Shown: positions 1-15,089, counted from the first letter of the stretch. The stretch is DNA of 64,000 bases from Enoplosus armatus (GCF_043641665.1 NC_092200.1:6791694-6855693), one strand, 5' to 3'. Notes: generated by a model not told the origin, from the sequence alone. Translations and numbers: made by a program.

Positions 1-2516
1 AAAGTTAGAAAAAAGAATATGAGAAAAAGTGTGAGAAAGGGGATTAAAATACTTTTACAGATAGTATGTCTCAAGGATTTTATGAAGATAATTGATTGAT
101 TCGTGGCTTTTTACTATTTTCTGTCATTATTTAGACTAAACAATGAATCAGTTAATCTTAAAAGTAATCAACAGACTAATGGATAATGGAAATAGTCAAT
201 AGTTGCAGTCCCCATCATTTTAAAATCCAATATGAATTATTATTTAGTTGACAAATGACTAACAATGAAGACTTAGTCGTGATAAACAGGTCAAGAATTT
301 TGATTCATTCAAGAAAACATCCTTTAAATCTTCAGTCTGGCTCTTTTGTCCATTAAACTGTCGTCACGCTGCTCTCTAATTGCATTGAATCATGCAGACT
401 TGCTCTGACTGAGACTGGCTAACGAGGCAAAGCTCCACTCATGGTGGAAAAACAGCACTATTCTTTGTAAATTAGGAATTGTATTCCACCACTGATAAGA
501 GTCTCATCTGAGGAATTGAATAAGTCTTCCAGGTCTCTTATTGCCTGGACAGCTGAGCTTTGGATGTTAGTGGCTTATTGCCACAGCAGGGTGTTTATTA
601 CATCCATGTTTTTGGACACAGCTTGTCTTCAAGTTCCCCTGCAGCATATATGTATGTATCCACACCGTCTCTCCTCAGCAGACAGCTGCATTTAGCTGTA
701 ATTAGCCCTAATTATTAACTGGAACTAGACTGAGACCTGTGAGACACCGTGATATCTATGTCTGTCTTAAATGGCTCATTCAAGGCAGCAGATAACCAAA
801 ACAATCTGGCCTGCTCAGCTCCAGCAGCAATGCTTGAATGTTTAATTAAATAGTGTGAACTGGTTAGACTCAGACATTAGATTATTTGGAGCAGAAACCA
901 GAGATAAAATGCTTTCCTAAAACAGACTGACAAATCTTTTTAGCCAAAGTGAATGAACTGTAATTGACAGAGAAAATACTTTGATTTGATTTCTTTACTC
1001 TTTTCTGCAGCCACACATTCACAGAGTTGCTGTTTGTGCCTTTCCACAAACCGTTAGCTCACTCTTTTTCTCTCTTGTGCTCGTCTGAGACCTGATACGA
1101 ATTCAAAAGGATCTGCTGCTTTGAAGATAAGCACTGTAGTTCTGCCATAAACAATGATTGTGCTGTTTCTTTCCTGTGGCGTGATTTATTTAAAGTATTA
1201 TGCTGTAAGGATTTGGGCCGGTTTTCCTGGCAGGGCCGGCTGTGTACGTATCCACTACTTGTGTGGTTTATTGGATACTTGAGATTCAGGAAAACACTCA
1301 TTTTCAAATAGTGTAAGGAACTCCCCTTAAAAATACAGTTTTTCTATTAAACACAAAAACTGACTGAATAAAATCCCTTATATGTAACTCAGTTTGGTGT
1401 ATCACTTTTTATTTTTATTCCCGCATAATTGAGACCTGCCTACCACTAACTAACATGGGGGGACTTACAAACACAATGCTCGTAGTGTTCCACACACAAA
1501 CATATGCTTCCTTTGATAAAGTGTTTTTATACCAGCAGAAATTCTATGGCAGCGTCCCTTAAGACAATATCTGCGTAAAATACCAAGTTATTTATAGTGA
1601 GTGTGCCATTTTGACTTCAAAAAATAAACACGAGCGTAATGGAGAGTTCAAATACAAGCCAAAACCTACCCGAGTATATTCTGGTACAGGTGTAAATTGC
1701 TTTTAAAACGTTGATTGTGATCTCTCAAAATCTTGATGAGAATCTACATTACAACCACCTGCCTATCACTTCAAAATCTCAACACTGTGAACTTAAAAAA
1801 AAAAAAAAGAGACTGGAAATATGTAAACTCAGTGAAAGTGTGAACTTTGGGAAGGTGAGTGACATTCTTAAGTGATAAACATGAAGGTTAGTCTACGTCA
1901 CGGTCGTTTCCTCAGATATCAAAGCATAAACATTTATTCATGACATTTTCATGTCTCTAAAGCATAACCGGGCAAAGCTGTATGTATGTGTTTGCCTGTG
2001 ATTGTATTCCAAGAGGGGGGTGAGAGGGATCTTTTGAACGTCCACACCAGGATACAGCTGCCTATGACTAATTTCAAACTCCCCTTCTAGGGCCTAGGCA
2101 ACCCATTTGACAAGTAACACACATCACTAGGCATCTGTTTCCTGTTTTCATTCTTTGAGTTATCTTATTTGCCTTATTTCCCCCTCACCTGTTACAGTTC
2201 ACGTTCCTTCCATCATGCCGCACAGGCCAGTTGTGCTTCGACACGAGGCCGTCAGACGTCAGCCACTCGGGAGCAAAGAAATAATAATGAATTACACCAA
2301 AAATGAATTCCTTCTATTGACATGACTACACCAATGTTAGAAAATGTAGTTTTCAAGATAAAGTTTAATGACAATACTTCATTCTTAGACACAGAATGCC
2401 GTTTTTCCACATTTTTTAATATAAAATGGAAACATGTCCAAGACTTTTTTTACACGTTTTTAACATCCAAAACTCAGTATTTTTGATTTTTGTACATGAG
2501 ATACTGTACATAAACA
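1..2516. other. Intergenic region downstream of mrpl15, no gene seen
   Basis: No open frame here resembles a known protein and no paired splice sites were found. Positions of about 100-211 carry a degraded copy of the dispersed 'gattaatcgat-type' repeat that recurs at 9.3, 10.8-11.3 and 14.0 kb. The rest is AT-rich unique-looking sequence with a short A-run near 1796-1808. Confidence 0.5.
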
Positions 2517-2522
2517 TTTATT
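2517..2522 (-). other. Possible poly(A) signal of mrpl15
   Basis: AATAAA on the minus strand, 11 nt past the TAG stop. It would give a very short 3' UTR. ATTAAA-like variants further downstream, near 2365 and 2415, are alternatives. Confidence 0.3.
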
Positions 2523-2533
2523 ATTCCTCACAC

Positions 2534-5110
2534 CTATGAACTGTAATATTTCAGAAGTTTCTCATCAGTGGGTTTCAGAATCTTCTTCTCCGGCATGTTA
2601 ACGACCCAGCCTGGAGCGAGGCCAAAGAAGATCTGTCGAACATCCTTCCTCATGGAGAGCATGTGATACAGTTCATCCTTTGAAATGTCTGGCAAAATAT
2701 ATCCATACTTCTGTGCCAGGGCTAGTCGGGCCTGCCGGATCTTCTCTGGGTCTGCCAAGTAACCCCGGTTTTCAGCATCTGTGTAATAAGGGACCATAGC
2801 CTCCCCTGGTAACATTCGCTTTGGAATAGGCTGCCCACGCATGAAGAATGGGACAGGCTTGATGAGAATACCTGCAAAAAAAGGAGAATATTTTAAGGTT
2901 TATTATCTTAAATACACAACAAGAGCTTTAATGTGGGTGAGTGCAAAAGACTGATCATTCATTAGTTACCAAGACTTATAGGATCATAGAAACTGGTAGT
3001 GATGACCCCCCCGTTCCTCTCAATAGCAGCTACAGCTCCCTCAGAAGCTCTCTGAACCTCAATGTTGATTTTTGCAGCAAAAATGTCGGCACCCTGGAAC
3101 GGAGAATACACAGAAAAAGGTGAACTTGTGTTAGAGCAGGGTGAAAATAAAAACAGGGGTCAAAAACTCCAACTGTGACAGAATGACAACATTATTATGT
3201 GGCGCCACCTACTGGTACAAGATGATCCAGAGCCACAGAGTCACCCATTGTTTTGAATCCTGAATACCTGACGTCATTATTCAGCAATTAAAACACGCAC
3301 TTAGGACCATTTTATGTTTTACATTGGAATGGTTGTATATCCTAATTGTAATCAGATCACTCAACAGGTTGTTTTGACACAAATCAAAACAAAACTCTAG
3401 TGTTGACATTGAAATTAAGTTCTTTCTCTCTCCAAATCCATAATTTGCTGTCAGAATTGTGCCTTCTCCCTGTAGCTTCATATAAATTATTTAATATATA
3501 TGTTTATAGTAACAATGAGGCACACTGGCAACTCCTATGGTGAAAATACTTGTTTGCAAAAAAAAGCTGCTTTATATTCTACAGCTACACTTGGTACAGT
3601 AATTTAGTAATATGGCCATTTCTCAAGCCTCATTGAACATAAAACAAGGAATAAGAAGAAATGACTGGACCCTCTATCCATCTCCTAAACCTACTTATCA
3701 AGGCCAGGAGAAATAAGTAGTTCCCTTAAGTTTTGTAGTAACACATAAAGCCTCCAGGAAATAGAGATTATTTTCTTTTGACAAAAATGACAATATTTCC
3801 CAATTTAGCCAAAACATAATCCAAATCCTTTCTCTAATCTTGTTTCTCCCACTGATACTGAATGCATTCCCACAACTTTAAAGAGATAAGGCAGTAACTT
3901 AAATTGTTTTTCTCAGAGAGAGTGTTAAGTGTTTTTTTAACCTTTGGAGATGAGTGAACAACTTTCTGACTCTAATCCATGCTCGGTGTGAAAGAGTCTC
4001 TAAGCATGCAGCGAGTACCTCATCTACGAGCTGGACTCCATAGTCTCTCTTCAGAGGCTGGATTGTCACTCCTCTGGCATTGACTAGCTGGGTCAGGTCT
4101 ATGGGCTGGGTTGGGTCGACTCGTCCCAAATCAATCAGGTACTGCAGTCGTTTCAATGAAAGAGGCTGGTACTGAGAACGGCGGCTGAGGAAGAGCACAC
4201 AAACATTGTTGTTAATTGGTTAAAATAATTTGTGATCACCAGAATCTGGTGCTCAGCGTGGCAAAAAATAACAAATGAAGATATAATACAAAAATCATCT
4301 GTCATCTGTGCAACAACTACAACATAAATGCAGTATGTAACAACACTAATACTACATTTACTACTGGACACTATGATATATGTGGTTGGTCATTCATTCA
4401 TGAGCAGTTGATTGAAATATTGGCAAAGTAGTGCCAAAAAAACAAATACCCTAGTTGTGAAAGCTTGTAAGAGAAATGCACCAGTTATTTTGTGACAAAC
4501 TAAAAGGAGAAAAGCATAAAGGGTATCTTCTGCTAGCATTTTAATGACAACTTGTTATCTGTGATCTATTTGTTAGTGTAACGTTAACTAACAACAAATA
4601 GTACATTTTACTCGCCAAACACTCACTTGTTAGTTTGAAAGGTGGACAACAGAGTGACAAGCTTTTACCTGTGTCCTTCATTGTAGCCATATTTAGGAAT
4701 GACCAGGTAAAAGGGAGTCTGACCCCCCTCAAATCCCAGCCGAGGCCGGGTGCCTCTCTGTCGCTGTCCTTTGTGTCCTCGGCCGCTTCTGTTGCCACCA
4801 TGCTGTCCTCTGCCCGGACGTTTATCCTACAATTAAAGAAAACTTGAGCAACTTTATGCTAGCTTGCTAATGTATCATCTTATCAACACCACTGACAGAT
4901 GGTTAGCATTTGTCTCCACTGGCTAACATAAGAAGCTAACCAGCTATGTTAGCTAAGGTGCGCTGTTAAAGATAACTGTAATAAAGAAGAAAGCTTACAA
5001 CTTACCGCCTTTTTGGATCCCGGTTCAGGCCGCAAGTTTGCTAAAGTTATCCGCGGCAGATTCTGCAAAACATCTAACGCTTTACCACCAGGTTTTTTGG
5101 GCAAAGACAT
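2534..5110 (-). CDS. mrpl15: Mitochondrial large ribosomal subunit protein uL15m
   Basis: Encodes the mitochondrial ribosomal protein of the uL15 family, a structural part of the 39S subunit in the matrix. Five coding exons on the minus strand were assembled: 5110-5006, 4826-4669, 4184-4019, 3093-2970 and 2871-2534, all with GT donors and AG acceptors and matching phase. They sum to 891 nt, or 296 aa, the length I recall for the mammalian protein. Exon 1 starts MSLPKK and carries the [12 protein letters not shown] block. Exon 2 has the basic glycine/arginine-rich [15 protein letters not shown] segment typical of uL15. Exon 3 has [18 protein letters not shown], and the last exon ends LAPGWVVN...EKLLKYYSS. 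The start is the first ATG of the family-conserved exon. It is divergent from lypla1. An AATAAA lies only 11 nt past the stop, so the true poly(A) site may be a later signal. No defects seen. Confidence 0.96.
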
Positions 5111-5200
5111 GTTTCTGTTGCTCACATGTCAAAGATAACCAAACCAAGGACATACAGGTCACGTGACTGGGGTGAGCGGAAGTACTTCTTGTTAGCTCGG
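5111..5200 (-). promoter_or_regulatory. Proximal promoter motifs of mrpl15
   Basis: A TCACGTGAC palindrome (E-box/USF-type) spans about 5158-5167 and an ETS-like CGGAAGT lies at 5177-5183, both within 75 bp upstream of the mrpl15 ATG. ETS and E-box sites near the start are common in nuclear genes for mitochondrial ribosomal proteins. No TATA box is evident. Assignment to mrpl15 rests on proximity. Confidence 0.45.
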
Positions 5201-5574
5201 CGACATTTCAAAATAAAAGCACGGTAGTCAAAATGCACCAGATAAACTGTTGCACTGTGACGCATTTTAGGTCGGATTTCATGCATGTTTGGTGAATGTC
5301 GTTAACTTATTATTATCATAAATGTAGTAAAGATTATTTATAAAGAAATCACTTATTAAAAGTTTAATCGGTAAACAGAGCAAATAAAAAAAGCTTTTTT
5401 TTTCTAAAATCTGTGTCAAAGGTCACGACACAATATGCTACATGTTTAATCCATATATCTAATATGTAATTTATTACTTATATTGTTATATAATGTAATT
5501 TCTGAGGTGCCGAAGTGAGCTTTGCTGTCATTGTTGAGGATTTAAATTATTAAAGCAGCTTTAATTGACATTTC

Positions 5575-5660
5575 ATCGAACCAATCGCTGCTTTGCATTT
5601 TTAAAGGACCTCCGATGACAGCCAATCACGTAGCGGAGGGGGCGGGACTACGAAGCGCAG
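5575..5660 (+). promoter_or_regulatory. Proximal promoter motifs of lypla1
   Basis: An ACCAATCG box lies at about 5579-5586, a GCCAATCACG box at 5621-5630 and a GC box (GGGGGCGGGAC) at about 5638-5648. They sit 280-350 bp upstream of the lypla1 ATG in a locally GC-richer stretch without a TATA box, as expected for a housekeeping promoter. The transcription start is not determined. Confidence 0.45.
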
Positions 5661-5927
5661 CTGGCGAGTAATGTGTTAGCTGTTAGTGTGATCCGGCGGT
5701 GTATTATTTTCCACAAAATTCAACTTCCTAAAATAAATTCACGACTGCCAGTGGCAATACGAGGCGGTGGTACCTTGACCTCCATATCCGGTCGACATTT
5801 GTCCTTCAACTGTTTGGCATTTGACAGCTAGAGTTGGACCAAGATCGACACAGATTGGTAGTTGCGGATATCGGTATTAGCTAACAGTAGCTAACTTGTC
5901 CCTACATATCAGCTGCCTCAGCGCTGT

Positions 5928-8932
<3,005 letters not shown>

Positions 8933-9028
8933 ACTCGGGTGTAGCCGCACACCCGCACAGCACCATCAGAGTCCTTTGGGTTGGACTCCAGTGACCGTGG
9001 ACACGAGGAACCACAGACTTTACTTGAC

Positions 9029-9034
9029 AATAAA
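9029..9034 (+). other. Poly(A) signal of lypla1
   Basis: AATAAA about 97 nt after the TGA stop; a second AATAAA at 9265-9270 could be used for a longer 3' UTR. Confidence 0.5.
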
Positions 9035-9309
9035 ACCACGCTGCTAGTCATAGAGCCAGACTTTACTGGGGCTACACGTTAGCCCGGGAGAGGCATGACT
9101 GAAACGATGCTGCATCCTTGAGCCACACACAGTCCTTACAGTAGAGTAACATTAGTTGCTTGATTGTAAAGCTATTTGCCATTGAGACAAGCCATTTATT
9201 GCAGGAAACGTTTGTATTGGAATAACTAGGGCTATACTTTATGGTTTAATTCCTAATATCTCACAATAAATGGCCTGTTGTTACATGTTACTTTTTATTA
9301 ATGTAGCCT

Positions 9310-9520
9310 AGTGAAACAAGTTTATTAGTCGATAAATAATCGATAACTAATTTAATTAAGAAAATTCATCAAGCAAAAACGGCAAACATTTGTTGCTTCC
9401 AGCTTCTCAAATTTGAGTATTTGCTTCTTCTTTTTTAATGATTGTAAATCTAATGTTTTTGGATCAACTTGGAGTTAATAGTTAATTCTAATGGAAATAA
9501 TTTGCTTTTGCATCTCTAAT
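9310..9520. repeat. Dispersed repeat family B copy
   Basis: Contains the ATCGATAACTAATTTAATTAAG segment's hallmark parts (ATAATCGATAACTAATT) followed by AAGCAAAAACGGCAAACAT and CCAGCTTCTCAAATTTGAG, shared with the copies at 10.8-11.3 kb and 14.0 kb. It looks like a degraded non-autonomous element; I could not define its ends. Confidence 0.5.
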
Positions 9521-9723
9521 CTGTAGAATCTTTCATTATTTATATAAATCTTAACATAAATCCTTTTCAAACAAAGCACATATGCAAGAATTACATTAAA
9601 AATGTGACATTAAAGCAGCTTAATATGTGATCCACATATGAAGCATTTCTAATTATACATGTGAAAGAATAAAACCTATGAATGTTGACGACACACGAGA
9701 GCAAAAACAACATACGATTGTGC

Positions 9724-9729
9724 TTTATT
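9724..9729 (-). other. Candidate poly(A) signal of rgs20
   Basis: AATAAA on the minus strand, about 720 nt past the rgs20 stop. It would give a long 3' UTR (about 9,700-10,452), which accounts for the otherwise gene-free stretch. Confidence 0.4.
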
Positions 9730-10452
9730 TAATTTGTGAGAATTCAAATAGCTATTTCACACAAATTCCTTTTTTAAATACACAAATGTATCAGTGGTCA
9801 TGGTCATGTATTCAGTTGTTTTTTTTCCCTGTCTTGTTTAAATTAAATATAATATGACTAATATCACAGTATTGAAACACACAGACAAGATCTATTTCCG
9901 GGTATCAGCTCATCGAGTTGTAAAAACTTTTGATCTTTGAGAAGAGCTGAAAGCACCAACATATGAAGTCATTGTCGCACCATTCACGTTAGACCAAAGG
10001 TGCTAGTGTAGAAGATCTTATTCCAAGGCACTTTCCTTCTTCTTAAGTTACTGTTAAATAAAACCTACTAGTTTCTACGAGAACTGGATATGCATTAAGG
10101 CTCACAATATACCTAAATACAAATGCAGTGCTCACAGATACATGCTTTCCCTCATTAAACAAGGTAGAAAAGTGCAATGTCAAGCGCTAGGGAATATATA
10201 AAAATATAGATATGTTTTCGAACAAGTAACTGATGCTAGACAAAGCATTTGTTCTTGTTTGCTCCAAGTATTTTGGTAAGCTAATCGTGGGTAAATAAAC
10301 AGCAGTTACAGCTGGATAAAGACCGGTTTTAAGTAGTGTTCATTTTCCTGTCTGTCTTTCTCTAAATAGCAGGACTCCAACAGGAACACAAAACTCCTTC
10401 GGGTGGGACGCATGCGCCATTTTGAAAAGCTAAGTGTGTGGCAGTGGAGAGT

Positions 10453-13400
10453 CTATGGCTCAGGGGGAGGCTCCTCCAGGCTCTTCAGCAGATCTGTGTA
10501 CGCCGTGGAGTTTATGTAGCGGGGGTACGAGTCTCTCTGCATCAGCGTGTAGATCTGCTGCTGAGCGTCCTCGAACGTTTGCGAGGTCGGCTCCAGCATG
10601 TTGCGGTTTATCACGTCTCGAACGCGGGAGTCCAAACTGACCTGGAGAAGGTGAGCAGATAAAAGACTGAAGCTCTATTAAATGTAAACACATCGTATAA
10701 AAATCTAATGAAAAGTCGATTCATCGCTTAGTTAGATTAAAGGATGAGAGATATGTAATAGCAACACCACTCTTTGTGAAGAGAGTGATATCAGTCTTCT
10801 CATTTCACTCTGCATCACAGCAAATAATCCTTTTTCTCAAAATGAATGTTTTTGGGTTTTGGACTGTTGGTTGGACAAGAGGTCGTCTTGTGTTCTGGGA
10901 AATTATAAGAGGGACCTTTTCTGACATTGTGTGGACAAAATGACATGAAGTGATTAATCAAGAAAATAATCTACGGATTAATAGATAATGAAAATAGCCC
11001 TAAATTATTATTTTCATGATCAGTTAATTTTGTTTAGTCTGTAAGATGTCAAACACTGCCTGAAACAATTTCCTAAAGCCCGAGATAATGCCTTTAAATC
11101 TGCTTATTTTGTCCGACCAGCAGTCAAAAACCCAAATATTATAATGTACAATGAAATAAAACAGAGAAAAGCAGCAAGTTCACACATTTGAAAACCAGAA
11201 AATGTTTTCCTTGATAAATGACTCAAACGATTAGATCAATTAGATTATTTCATTAGTTGATGATTAGTCCTCTTGAGCAAATATCTTAGTGGCTCACCTC
11301 TTTAGGGGAAAGGATTGAGATGAAGTCCTCGTAGATTTGACGGACTTTCTCCTCCACCACAGTCTTGTTGGTCTCCTTTTTGAGCTCCTCGCAGGCGAGC
11401 CAGAACATCATGTTCTCCTCGCTGAACTCCGTCCGCAGGAACTGCCTGAAGCAGCTGCGACCGGCTGCACTTTTCATCACCTTTTCGAATGACGTCGGCC
11501 AGGAGCGAGCGTCCTCCAGAGTGGGCTTCAGGCTGAAAGACAAAAAAACACCGGTGGATATATTGGTTCATTGTTATTTAATTCTCTCACCACATGAAAG
11601 GGTCACAGTGTTCAGCCATTACCTTTCTTCACAGTTAGTGGTTCCCTCTGTCCTGCGCTCAAAAGTGGACCTTTGTATTGTCTCATCCTCACTCCTAACA
11701 GTCAAACTGGAAGAAAAACAATAACACAAGATGAGACTTTCTTTGATCAACGGCCATAAATAGCTTGTCAGACTCTTCTGATTTGCAACCAAGATACTGT
11801 AGCCGAGCTTTTAAAATAACTCTCGAGTCCATTTAATGTCAGCCTGCCTTACTAAAAATAATGTAGATGGTTAGAATATGAAACCACACCTGCCAAAAGT
11901 ATGTGGATACCTGAACATTAAACCCCCGTGTGACTGTTGAGCATCTCAGTCTTGCTACAACAGCCTCCACTCTTCTCTGAAGGCTTTCCACAAGAGCATC
12001 AGTGAGGTCGGGCACTGATGTCGGGTCATAAGGCCTGAACTTCCAGCGCAGCAACAAAAGATGTTGGATGGGGTTGAGGTCTGGGCTCAGTGAAGTTCTT
12101 CAAACTCACTTTGCACACAGAGTTATTGTCAGGTTGAGACTGTTGCTGCACAATGTAAAATAGTACAGAGATGTAGATTGCCCTTAAAGGAATAGTCTGA
12201 CATTTTGGGAAATATGCTTATTTGCTTCCTTGCAGAGAAGCTTGATGCCACTCTCTCATGTCTGTATGGAGCTAGAGCCAACAGATAGTTAGCTTAGCAT
12301 AGCACAAAGACTGAAACAGCTAGCCTGGCTCTGTCCAAAGGTAACAAAAGACGCCTCCCAGCACGTCTGAAGCTCACTAATTAACACGTCATATCTCATT
12401 TGTTTAATCCATACAAAAAAATTAGGACAGAAAATGAAACCTTATGGTTTTACGGGCTGTAAACATGCCGGACTGTTTTCTGGCCAGGCAAGAAGACTCA
12501 AGGAAGTTGGCAAGAAAACAAATAAGTCTATTTCCCAAAATGTCAAACTATCCCTTTAAATGGAAGTAAATAGTGAGCAACAGTATATGCCTTTTTGTTA
12601 TGTAACACTGCTACAATATCAACTACAGTATAGCAATCAATCATGTATTGGTTTTCTATTGGTCCATTATATTATATTGGATGCACTGTATGTTGTTTGT
12701 TCCACATTTGAAATAACAGAACACCTAGATTCAGGATGATCTACTGGTAACGTTGGGAACTTTTGCGTAAATAGTAAAGTGTGTCAACTGTCCGCATCGT
12801 CTCGTGGGGATCACCTGTGCTTAATTAAAATGCTCCCAACACCTGATGTAGCAGCTGGCTGTAGACTAATTGGCTCAGGTGAGAGTCCACCGCGAGCCAT
12901 CCCATCTGGGAATGTGGCAGTTGTAGCTGTGCAACAATTAGATGAATTGATTTAGATGTAGAGACCAAACGTATTACTCGTCCTCAGTGGAGTGAATTAA
13001 CATGGCGGTGTTCTGCACACAACAGGTTGGCTGCTCTCAGAGGAAGCACGAGTAAACGGTCGATGACTCCAAAACAGATTAAAACCCCCGAGGTCTCCGT
13101 CCAATGAGATCCAGTGTGGGTCACAGGACCACTGCGTGTGACGATGGCGTGGGCTGTGGTGTTGTTGAATGGGTGGCAGGATGAAGGCAGAAGGCAAGTT
13201 GTATCAACGATTGAGCTGCTACTACCAAATGAGGCCAAGAGGGACATCTTTATATCACAAAATGAAGCAGAATGCGTCTGTGTCATATTATATTTAGTAC
13301 GTCACAAGTACATAATGTGTGATTTTCCACTGGCTGTACAGTCTGGTAACAAATCTGTGTACCTCTAATGCTTCAAATACAATTTTCAAATACATGGTGA

Positions 13401-14607
13401 GTTGTTCTGCACTTTTCAATTCAAACGTGATAAACATATTTCATCTACCAGCATCTTGTGACGTCTTATTTAGTGGCAACATTTTCCAAAGCATGACCGC
13501 AAGACTCAAAATCTGCTGCATCGCATTCACAAACTTGTTGCGTTGACTCACTACAATATACTCGCAGAAAAACAAACCTGGATGACGACTAACAACAATG
13601 AGTTTCGAGGCTTCTTGCATTAAAACCTTTGCTGGTCTGCAGTGGAATATCAACTCTCAGATGTTGGATTATATTAATGTGCCACACAGGCAGCCTTCTA
13701 CACAACTCGCCCTTTACACTGCATGAAAGTACAACGATAATGGATATTATTTGTGGCAGAATGATCAACAGTAACAGTGTAGTATGTATGAATAATGTAC
13801 ATGCACAGTAAATGGATCAATACAGGTCAAACCAACAGGATGGTCCTTTAAAAAGCATTCGAATGTACAAGCGAAGTAGTGTGGCAGGCGTGGCCGGAAA
13901 TAGACATGTAAGAACAAAAACTGCTTACTTTCTTGTAATGTGGAGTTGAAATTAATGCATTTTTATATTATATATTTACAATGATAAAAAAAAACTGAGA
14001 AAAGCAGCAAATAGTCACATTTGATGTTTTAAAGAGTGATTTTTTTGCATAAAAAAGAGACTTGATCAAGTGAACTGTTGAGTTGCTGCCGATTCATTTG
14101 CTGTGTATTGAGTAATCGATAAATCAGCGAATTGTTGCAGCTCTTCTCTGGACTTTTGTGATTTATTTCCACTCTGGCTCTGAGACGGGGCTCACGATCT
14201 TTCAGAAATATGGTACACAATTTAATTTGTACTTTCTAAAGACACTGATTAAGTTTAGTAATGCAAATGAAGAGAATAAGCGGGTGTAGATGAATGAATG
14301 GACGACAGCAAATTAGCAGCCAAAACCATCATGTCAACCCAGAATGTGTCAGTTAAAACTCTGTTAATCTGTGCGTGGAGACACCCCCCCCTCACATGCC
14401 CCCCCCCCCCTCCAGCCCTGCTGTGTGGGAGGCAGCGGAGTGTCATTACCAGGAGCAGCTACAGCAGCAGCACCAGCAGAAGCAGCAGGCGTTTGAGGCG
14501 TTGGTGGGGGTGTTTCCCATTCTGTGGCGCGCTTGGAGGACACTGGCAGCTGCTTCCTGATGAACCTGCATCTGTCTCTTACGCATCTCCACCCGCTCCG
14601 AGCCCAT
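10453..14607 (-). CDS. rgs20: Regulator of G-protein signalling 20 (RGSZ1, RZ subfamily)
   Basis: GTPase-activating protein for G-alpha-i family subunits, with a known preference for G-alpha-z in its subfamily; it ends receptor signalling at membranes. Four coding exons on the minus strand: 14607-14450, 11706-11623, 11532-11298 and 10641-10453. Together they give 666 nt, 221 aa, phases consistent. Residues 1-10 (MGSERVEMRK) match the family start. Residues 41-53 form the cysteine string (CCFCWCCCCSCSC) that is palmitoylated in RZ proteins; its last Cys is split across the exon 1/2 junction and followed by LTVRSEDE. The RGS domain covers roughly 93-212 and includes FLRTEFSEENMMFWLACEE. The tail SLEEPPPEP differs from mammals. 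A pyrimidine-rich acceptor ends three bases before the ATG, so upstream exons are likely and a longer isoform may exist. Intron 1 holds a Tc1 relic and a MITE. Confidence 0.95.
10830..11265. repeat. Dispersed repeat family B, two abutting copies in opposite order
   Basis: Lies in rgs20 intron 3. The first part carries TTTTGGGTTTTGGACTGTTGG and a GATTAATCAAGAAAATAATC block; after about 11,000 the complementary arrangement appears (CAGTCAAAAACCCAAATAT, AGAGAAAAGCAGCAAGTTC, GATGATTAGTC). The two halves look like inverted partners of one family. Confidence 0.5.
11840..12130 (-). pseudogene. Tc1-like transposase C-terminal relic
   Basis: Read on the minus strand, the frame begins near the Tc1 hallmark SPDLNPIQHL, the block that precedes the third acidic residue region, and continues into DPTSVPDLTDALVESLQRRV and EAVVARL, a typical Tc1/mariner C-terminus. 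The frame has lost everything upstream and the terminal AAAGTATGTGGATACCTG motif marks the element's end near 11,895. It lies in rgs20 intron 1 and cannot make transposase. A related relic is at 19.5-19.9 kb. Confidence 0.7.
12184..12559. mobile_element. Full-length 376-bp MITE (family A) with TTAA ends
   Basis: Begins TTAAAGGAATAGTCTGAC and ends with its inverted counterpart (GTCAAACTATCCCTTTAA). Inverted repeats extend about 45 bp with mismatches and include CATTTTGGGAAATA. There is no coding capacity. If the outer TTAA is a target duplication, this fits a piggyBac-type MITE; that is inference. Other copies: 7.5, 18.2, 25.4-26.5 and 62.1 kb. Confidence 0.75.
13970..14145. repeat. Dispersed repeat family B copy
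   Basis: Shares AACTGAGAAAAGCAGCAAAT, GAGTAATCGATAAATCAGCG and TTGCAGCTCT with the copies at 9.3 and 11.0 kb. Lies in rgs20 intron 1, about 300 bp downstream of the cysteine-string exon. Confidence 0.5.
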
Positions 14608-15061
14608 GGACTGCGAGGGAGAAGACCACATGTGAGAGCTGGCAGGAAGACCGTTACCGCATTAAGCATCACGAGATCCAAGAAATCACAAGAGACTGAA
14701 GGTCTGAGCAGATCCAAGAAGGCCCGCATCTTCCTCAATTAAACCTGCTCGATAAAGCAATCAAACATGATCAGTTATAACCGTGAAATTCTGTGAATGG
14801 CAGTGATCGTATTTGTCTAATTTAAACGAGAGGAAAAGGTGTCTTGCGGAATGCACGAGCACTTCGATCATGACGCGTGGGGTCAACTTCTGTGCGATGC
14901 AGCCTCAATGATCGACATCTTCGGGTTTTTAATCAATAATCAAGGCGTTCAGGTTCAGATATCGCAACGCAAAGAGCTCGAGAAGCCAAAGGCAAATGTC
15001 CTACCGGTTTGTTGGATCATGCTGAATGTAACAAAACCAGATTGTGATGAGCAACAACCGC

Positions 15062-15089
15062 CCTCCTCCTCCTCCTCCTCCTCCTCCTC
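15062..15089 (+). repeat. (CCT)n microsatellite
   Basis: About nine units of CCT, a homopurine-homopyrimidine tract. It creates the glutamate- and serine-run frames on both strands, which are not genes. Confidence 0.9.

Noticed and set aside
2941..3123. Plus-strand 60-aa frame
   Set aside because: Antisense of mrpl15 exon 4.
4541..4847. Frames on both strands of 70-86 aa
   Set aside because: Out-of-frame readings of mrpl15 exon 2, whose correct frame matches uL15m.
14364..14738. A 124-aa minus-strand frame and a 133-aa plus-strand frame around the rgs20 cysteine-string exon
   Set aside because: Both are other-frame readings of the real rgs20 exon and of C-rich and CAG-rich sequence next to it.
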